Assembly (NCBI RefSeq): GCF_004614235.1
Contig: NZ_SPVH01000006.1
Location: 310,001-374,000 of the forward strand
Length of the DNA stretch: 64,000 bases
Direction: 5' to 3'
Source of the DNA: Brevundimonas intermedia
GTDB lineage: Bacteria > Pseudomonadota > Alphaproteobacteria > Caulobacterales > Caulobacteraceae
Below are positions 60,443-64,000 of the stretch, piece after piece; position 1 is the first letter of the stretch; each line of letters starts with the position of its first letter. The notes under the pieces were generated by a model. It made no database searches. It was given only the letters and a program-made list of their open reading frames with translations, and had not been told where the DNA came from. Both the position numbers and the translations under genes were made by a program.

Positions 60443-61897
60443 TCACCGCAGCGCCAGGGTCACCGTCTTGATGTCCACATATTCGTCGATGCCGTGGATC
60501 GAACCCTCGCGGCCATAGCCGGACTGTTTGACCCCGCCGAAGGGCGCGACGGCGGTCGAGATCAGGCCCGTATTGACCCCGCACATGCCGGCCTCGATCC
60601 GACGGGAAAAGCGCATGGCGCGGTCCAGATCGCGGGTGAACAGATAGGAGGCGAGTCCATAGTCGCTGGCGTTGGCCTTCTCCAGAACCTCGTCCTCTGT
60701 ATCGAAGGCGAAGACTGGGATCATCGGGCCGAACGTCTCTTCCTCGCGGAACAGTTCGTCGTTCCCGCCCAGGGTCACGGTTGGCTGGAAGAAACGGCCA
60801 CCCAGTTCATGGCGCGATCCGCCGGTCAGGACCCGGCCGCCGTCGGCCTTGATCGCCGCGACGTGTTTCTCGACCTTGTCGATGGCCTTGTCCTCGATCA
60901 GCGGCCCGACCTTCACACCCTCGTCGAAGGCGGCGCCGACCACGATCTTCGCCACCTCGGCGGCCAGTTTTTCGGCATAGGCGTCGGCGACCGAGCGCTC
61001 CACGTAAACGCGGTTAGGACAGACGCAGGTCTGGCCCGAGTTCCTGAACTTGCCCTTGATGGTTTCGGCGACGGCCAGATCCAGGTCCGCGTCGGCGAAG
61101 ACGATCAGGGGGGCGGCGCCGCCTAGCTCCATCGACACGCGCTTCAACGTCGGGGCGCACTGTTCCGCCAGCTTGCGGCCCACGCCGGTCGAGCCGGTGA
61201 AGGACAGTTTGCGGATTTCGGGACTGTCGGTCAGGACCTTGCCGATGCTCGCGGCGTCGCCGGTCACGATGGACAGCACGCCCTTGGGCAGGCCTGCCTC
61301 ATAGGACAGTTCGGCCAGGGCGATGGCGGTGAAGGGGGTCTGGCTGGCCGGCTTGACCACGGCGGTGCAACCTGCGGCGAAGGCGGGCCCCAGCTTGCGG
61401 GTCAGCATGGCGGCGGGGAAGTTCCATGGCGTGATCAGGGCGCACGGCCCGACCGCCTCGCGATAGGTCAGGATCAGATGGCCCAGCGGACTGTCCTGGG
61501 TTTCGCCGATCAGTCGCTCGGCCTGGCCCGCGAACCATTTCAGGAAGCCGTTGGCATAGGTGACCTCGCCCTTGGCCTCCTCGAAAGGCTTGCCGTTCTC
61601 CAGCGCCATCAGGGCGCCCAGCCCCTCGACGTTGTCGTCGATCAGCGCGGCCCATTTGCGCAGGAAAGCGGCGCGCTCATGAGGATCGGAACGGGACCAG
61701 GTCTTGAAGGTCTCGGCCGCCGCTGCGATCGCCTGCTCCGTTTCAGCGGCGCCCAGGTCGGGCACATGGCCGATGATCTCGCCCGTCGCGGGATCGTCGA
61801 CGGCGATGCCGCCGCCGTTCGCCGGGATTGGCTTTCCGGCGATCAGGGCGTGCTGGCGCAGCAGCGCAAGGCCGGCGTCGCGGGCGGTCTGGTTCAC
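60443..61897 (-). CDS. gabD: NAD(P)-dependent succinate-semialdehyde dehydrogenase
   Basis: An aldehyde dehydrogenase of 484 residues that probably oxidises succinate semialdehyde to succinate in the GABA shunt. GPCALITPWNFPAAMLTRKL, the Glu region SMELGGAAPLIVFADADLD and the catalytic Cys in FRNSGQTCVCPNRVYVE are intact; EEETFGPMIPVFAF follows. GTG 61897 starts it with AGGAG upstream. GabD is the closest family, but a related semialdehyde is possible. It lies downstream of the entericidin gene, separated by a terminator. Confidence 0.9.
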   Translation of the reverse strand: MNQTARDAGLALLRQHALIAGKPIPANGGGIAVDDPATGEIIGHVPDLGAAETEQAIAAAAETFKTWSRSDPHERAAFLRKWAALIDDNVEGLGALMALENGKPFEEAKGEVTYANGFLKWFAGQAERLIGETQDSPLGHLILTYREAVGPCALITPWNFPAAMLTRKLGPAFAAGCTAVVKPASQTPFTAIALAELSYEAGLPKGVLSIVTGDAASIGKVLTDSPEIRKLSFTGSTGVGRKLAEQCAPTLKRVSMELGGAAPLIVFADADLDLAVAETIKGKFRNSGQTCVCPNRVYVERSVADAYAEKLAAEVAKIVVGAAFDEGVKVGPLIEDKAIDKVEKHVAAIKADGGRVLTGGSRHELGGRFFQPTVTLGGNDELFREEETFGPMIPVFAFDTEDEVLEKANASDYGLASYLFTRDLDRAMRFSRRIEAGMCGVNTGLISTAVAPFGGVKQSGYGREGSIHGIDEYVDIKTVTLALR

Positions 61898-61928
61898 GGG
61901 AAACTCCTGTCGCGGTCCTGAAACGAAC

Positions 61929-61953
61929 AAGGCCCCGACGATGCGGGGCCTTG
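61929..61953 (-). terminator. Terminator after the entericidin gene
   Basis: GGCCCCG and CGGGGCC (61931-61937 and 61944-61950) form a stem with a 6-base loop; TTGTT follows on the reverse strand. It lies about 40 bases beyond the entericidin stop and upstream of the gabD ribosome binding site. Confidence 0.65.
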
Positions 61954-61992
61954 CAAGTCCGACGATGCAGCCGGGGCTGCGGTCGCCGTCGA

Positions 61993-62130
61993 TTAGTTTT
62001 TGGCGTCTTGGGCGGCGCCGGTGACGGCTTGGCCAGCGGCTTGGGTGTCGCGGCCCACGCCTTCGACGGTGTTGCAGGCGGCGGTGGTCAGGGCGGCGGC
62101 GGCGGCGACCAGAACGAAAATCTTGCGCAT
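61993..62130 (-). CDS. Entericidin A/B-family small lipoprotein
   Basis: A 45-residue cell-envelope lipoprotein. MRKIFVLVAAAAALTTAAC is a lipoprotein signal with the lipid-anchored Cys at 19, and NTVEGVGRDTQAAGQAV is the entericidin signature. GGAG lies upstream of ATG 62130, so the longer frame to 62181 is not preferred. An exact EcfG-type promoter sits at 62183-62207. Entericidin-like genes are common members of the EcfG regulon in alphaproteobacteria; their exact role in stress tolerance is unsettled. Confidence 0.9.
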   Translation of the reverse strand: MRKIFVLVAAAAALTTAACNTVEGVGRDTQAAGQAVTGAAQDAKN

Positions 62131-62177
62131 GAGGAAACTCCGAAGGTTAGCCGGGGTGAAACTCCGCCGGTCTTGCT

Positions 62178-63977
62178 TCATAAACGCGACGCCACGGCTC
62201 CAGTTCCGTTGCTGGACGCCTTGTCCGCCGGATCGACCGGCGCCAAGGCCTCGGGCGTGGCGAAGGTCATGCGGGCGATGGTGCCGCCGCCGGGGGGGGT
62301 GTCGAATTCGGTCTCGCCTCGCAGCTGTTTGGCGAAGGCGCTCATCAGGGTGCGACCCACGCCGACCTCAGCCCCGGCCTGGGCGCCGGGTCCGTCGTCC
62401 TCGACTTCAAGCACGGACGTTTCGCCCTGGACGCGGAAGCGGACCTTCAACTTGCCGCCGCTGCCGGCGAATGCGTGCTTCTGGGCGTTCGTCACCGCCT
62501 CGACCAGCCACAGCGCCAAGGGCGCCAGCTTGTCGGGATCGACGTGAAGCGAATCCGCATCGACCGAACTGATGACGACCGGGCCGCGGGTGGCCTCGCT
62601 GGCGACTAACTGCCCCACCAGTTCGTTGAGGAACTCACGCGCATCGGCATGGCGGATGTCGTTGCTCTGGTAGAGGGTGCGATAGATCAGGGCCAGGGCC
62701 GAGATGCGCTGACGCGTATCGCCCAGCGCCGCCTTGGCCGGGGCGTCGGTCAGGGCGCGCTGCTGCATCGACAGCAGCGACGAGATGATCTGCAGATTGT
62801 TCTTCACCCGGTGGTGGATCTCGCGCATCAGCGCGTCCTTCTCCGCCAGGGCGTCGGTCAGCTCCCGATCTCGAACCGTGATGGCCTCGGCCATTTCGTC
62901 CAGGGTGCGGGCCATGGTGCGGATCTCGGCCGGGGCGTTCATCGCCTGTAGGGGGCGCACCGAAAACCGTCCGCGCGCATAGATGGCTGCGACCCGTTCC
63001 AGATAGTCCAGCCAGCGAATGAAGATGCGTTCGGACAGCAGCATCACCGCCGCGAACGCCGTCAGCCAGGCGCCCAAGGGCAGCAGCAGCGTCCCGATCG
63101 GATTGAGCCGCGCCCATGACAGCAGGCCGGGCGCCGGAGCCGACAGCAGGGCGTAGAGGTCGCCGCCCGCCAGCGCCGCGCCGGCATAGTCGCGGCGATG
63201 GTTCTGAGCGTCCTTGGCCTCGAATACCGCCGAGCCCTGCTCGCGCGCACGGCCGACCCATCCGGCGATGTCGTCGCCGTCGGCCAGCTTGAAGACATCG
63301 GGATCGCTTGCGGTCAGGATACGCCCGGCGCCGTCGGTCAACGCCGCCTCGGCGCCCGAGGGCAGGGCGGGGTCCGCGATATCGGGTTGCAGTGCGGACA
63401 GGGGGATGACGGCGACCATGGCCCCGTCGAACCGGCCCATCGGCCGCTCGGCGCGCGTGGCGACGATCAGCGCGCCTTGATAGCCTGCGCCGTCAGGCGC
63501 GCGCACGACGACCAGTTCCTCGCCGTTGCGCAGACGCTGGAACCATGTGGCCTGTGCGGCGGGCGCCACGCCGGAACGCAACCCGTCCGTACGCCCCGAG
63601 GCGCACACGGCCTCGCCGGTCGGGCTGATGCGATAGAGGCCTTCGTAGCCTTCCAGCCGTCCGACGAGGGCGGTCAGGCGCGGCGCGCAATAGGGGCCGA
63701 GCGCATCGGGGCTGAGCGCGCGCAGCAGGACCTGGGCGCTGTCCAGCTGTGCCTTGGCGCTGGAGGCGCTGCGTTCGGCCGCCAACTGCAGATCGACCTG
63801 GCGGTCTTCGGCCTGACGGCGAAAATCCGCCTGGGTCTGGATCAGGCTGAGGACGAAGATCGGCAGCAGGGCCATGGCCATGGCCGCGCCCAGCCGAAAG
63901 CGGATGCCCTGAAACCGGTCCGTATTCCACGTGCGACCGAGGCGCGGCCTTGAGGCGTCTCTGGTCGTCTTATTCAC
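62178..63977 (-). CDS. Membrane HisKA_2/HATPase sensor kinase, PhyK candidate
   Basis: A 599-residue sensor kinase. Two membrane helices (about 28-48 and 300-323) enclose a periplasmic sensor domain of about 250 residues; a HAMP-like segment follows. The histidine box is REIHHRVKNNLQIISSLLSM (H388/H389), the HisKA_2 form used by PhyK, and the HATPase has the N box LWLVEAVTNAQKHAF and DDGPGAQAG. No receiver domain is fused. The start is GTG 63977; a TGA in the upstream frame ends six bases before it, suggesting an overlapping operon partner outside the window. EcfG-linked entericidin downstream supports a PhyK role. Confidence 0.85.
   Translation of the reverse strand: MNKTTRDASRPRLGRTWNTDRFQGIRFRLGAAMAMALLPIFVLSLIQTQADFRRQAEDRQVDLQLAAERSASSAKAQLDSAQVLLRALSPDALGPYCAPRLTALVGRLEGYEGLYRISPTGEAVCASGRTDGLRSGVAPAAQATWFQRLRNGEELVVVRAPDGAGYQGALIVATRAERPMGRFDGAMVAVIPLSALQPDIADPALPSGAEAALTDGAGRILTASDPDVFKLADGDDIAGWVGRAREQGSAVFEAKDAQNHRRDYAGAALAGGDLYALLSAPAPGLLSWARLNPIGTLLLPLGAWLTAFAAVMLLSERIFIRWLDYLERVAAIYARGRFSVRPLQAMNAPAEIRTMARTLDEMAEAITVRDRELTDALAEKDALMREIHHRVKNNLQIISSLLSMQQRALTDAPAKAALGDTRQRISALALIYRTLYQSNDIRHADAREFLNELVGQLVASEATRGPVVISSVDADSLHVDPDKLAPLALWLVEAVTNAQKHAFAGSGGKLKVRFRVQGETSVLEVEDDGPGAQAGAEVGVGRTLMSAFAKQLRGETEFDTPPGGGTIARMTFATPEALAPVDPADKASSNGTGAVASRL
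62183..62207 (-). promoter_or_regulatory. EcfG/SigT-type promoter for entericidin inside the kinase gene
   Basis: On the reverse strand GGAAC (62207-62203), 16 bases and CGTT (62186-62183) match the EcfG consensus exactly. It overlaps the last codons of the PhyK-like kinase gene. Transcription would begin near 62174, about 44 bases before the entericidin ATG, so the site belongs to that small gene rather than to the kinase. Confidence 0.75.
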
Positions 63978-64000
63978 CGCAGGTCAGCTCCGGGCGCCGG
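63978..64000 (-). CDS. End of a gene cut off by the right edge
   Basis: On the reverse strand a TGA at 63986-63984 follows codons reading Gly-Ala-Arg-Ser and lies six bases before the GTG of the kinase gene. Too little is visible to identify it. In Caulobacter the general stress sigma factor gene lies beside phyK, so an EcfG-type sigma factor would be the expected neighbour; this is inference only. Confidence 0.2.

Overview
The window is GC-rich, densely coding bacterial chromosome with genes on both strands, short gaps and frequent 1-4 base overlaps. The best reading is an alphaproteobacterium of the order Caulobacterales, probably Brevundimonas-like. The evidence is a DivL-type pseudo-histidine kinase with tyrosine at the phospho-acceptor position, a CtrA-type site, EcfG (general stress response) promoters, a PhyK-like HisKA_2 kinase and an order of tsaB-rimI-fur-miaB-phoH-ybeY-lnt. 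The genus is inferred, not proven. No rRNA, tRNA, CRISPR array, insertion sequence, prophage or replication origin was recognised.

Layout. 1-8 kb: lysC (cut by the left edge), ubiG, an OPT peptide transporter, mutM, a DUF1697 protein, a small membrane protein, an enoyl-CoA hydratase and a secreted alpha/beta hydrolase. 8-13 kb: a DsbD-like thiol reductase, an OmpA-like lipoprotein, a glycine-zipper lipoprotein, a diacylglycerol-kinase-like protein and a metallophosphoesterase. 13-25 kb: AMP nucleosidase, an orphan lipoprotein, a Bcr/CflA transporter, an M1 peptidase, a non-coding structured stretch, an NDUFA9-like protein, RecQ, a secreted hypothetical protein and pgi. 25-31 kb: a second glycine-zipper protein, groES-groEL with a degenerate CIRCE operator, a GT2/ArnT-like glycosyltransferase pair and HMG-CoA lyase. 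31-41 kb: a membrane protein, phaR and phaA for polyhydroxybutyrate, HlyIII, an M28 peptidase, HtpX, a DUF1674 protein, a secreted tandem-repeat protein behind a CtrA-type site, pyrF and a MarC protein. 41-47 kb: a zinicin-like protein, divL, a second M28 peptidase, a flavoprotein and a Gre-like factor. 47-55 kb: a leftward block from an XRE/S24-like regulator through a second XRE regulator, tsaB, rimI, fur, miaB, phoH, ybeY and lnt to a third XRE regulator. 55-64 kb: NifU-like protein, HerA-like ATPase, AI-2E-family transporter, obgE, a coiled-coil protein, an aldehyde dehydrogenase, entericidin and a PhyK-like kinase at the right edge.

How parts may work together. Three exact GGAAC-N16-CGTT motifs, the form used by EcfG/SigT sigma factors, sit in front of small lipoprotein or envelope genes: a divergent pair at 11.24-11.33 kb and one inside the 3' end of the PhyK-like kinase gene driving entericidin. 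With that kinase at the edge, the general stress response is the main regulatory theme visible. DivL and the CtrA-type site in front of the repeat protein are a second, cell-cycle theme. Several gaps hold palindromic intergenic elements, and 19.2-19.75 kb holds a nested-hairpin stretch that I could not identify.
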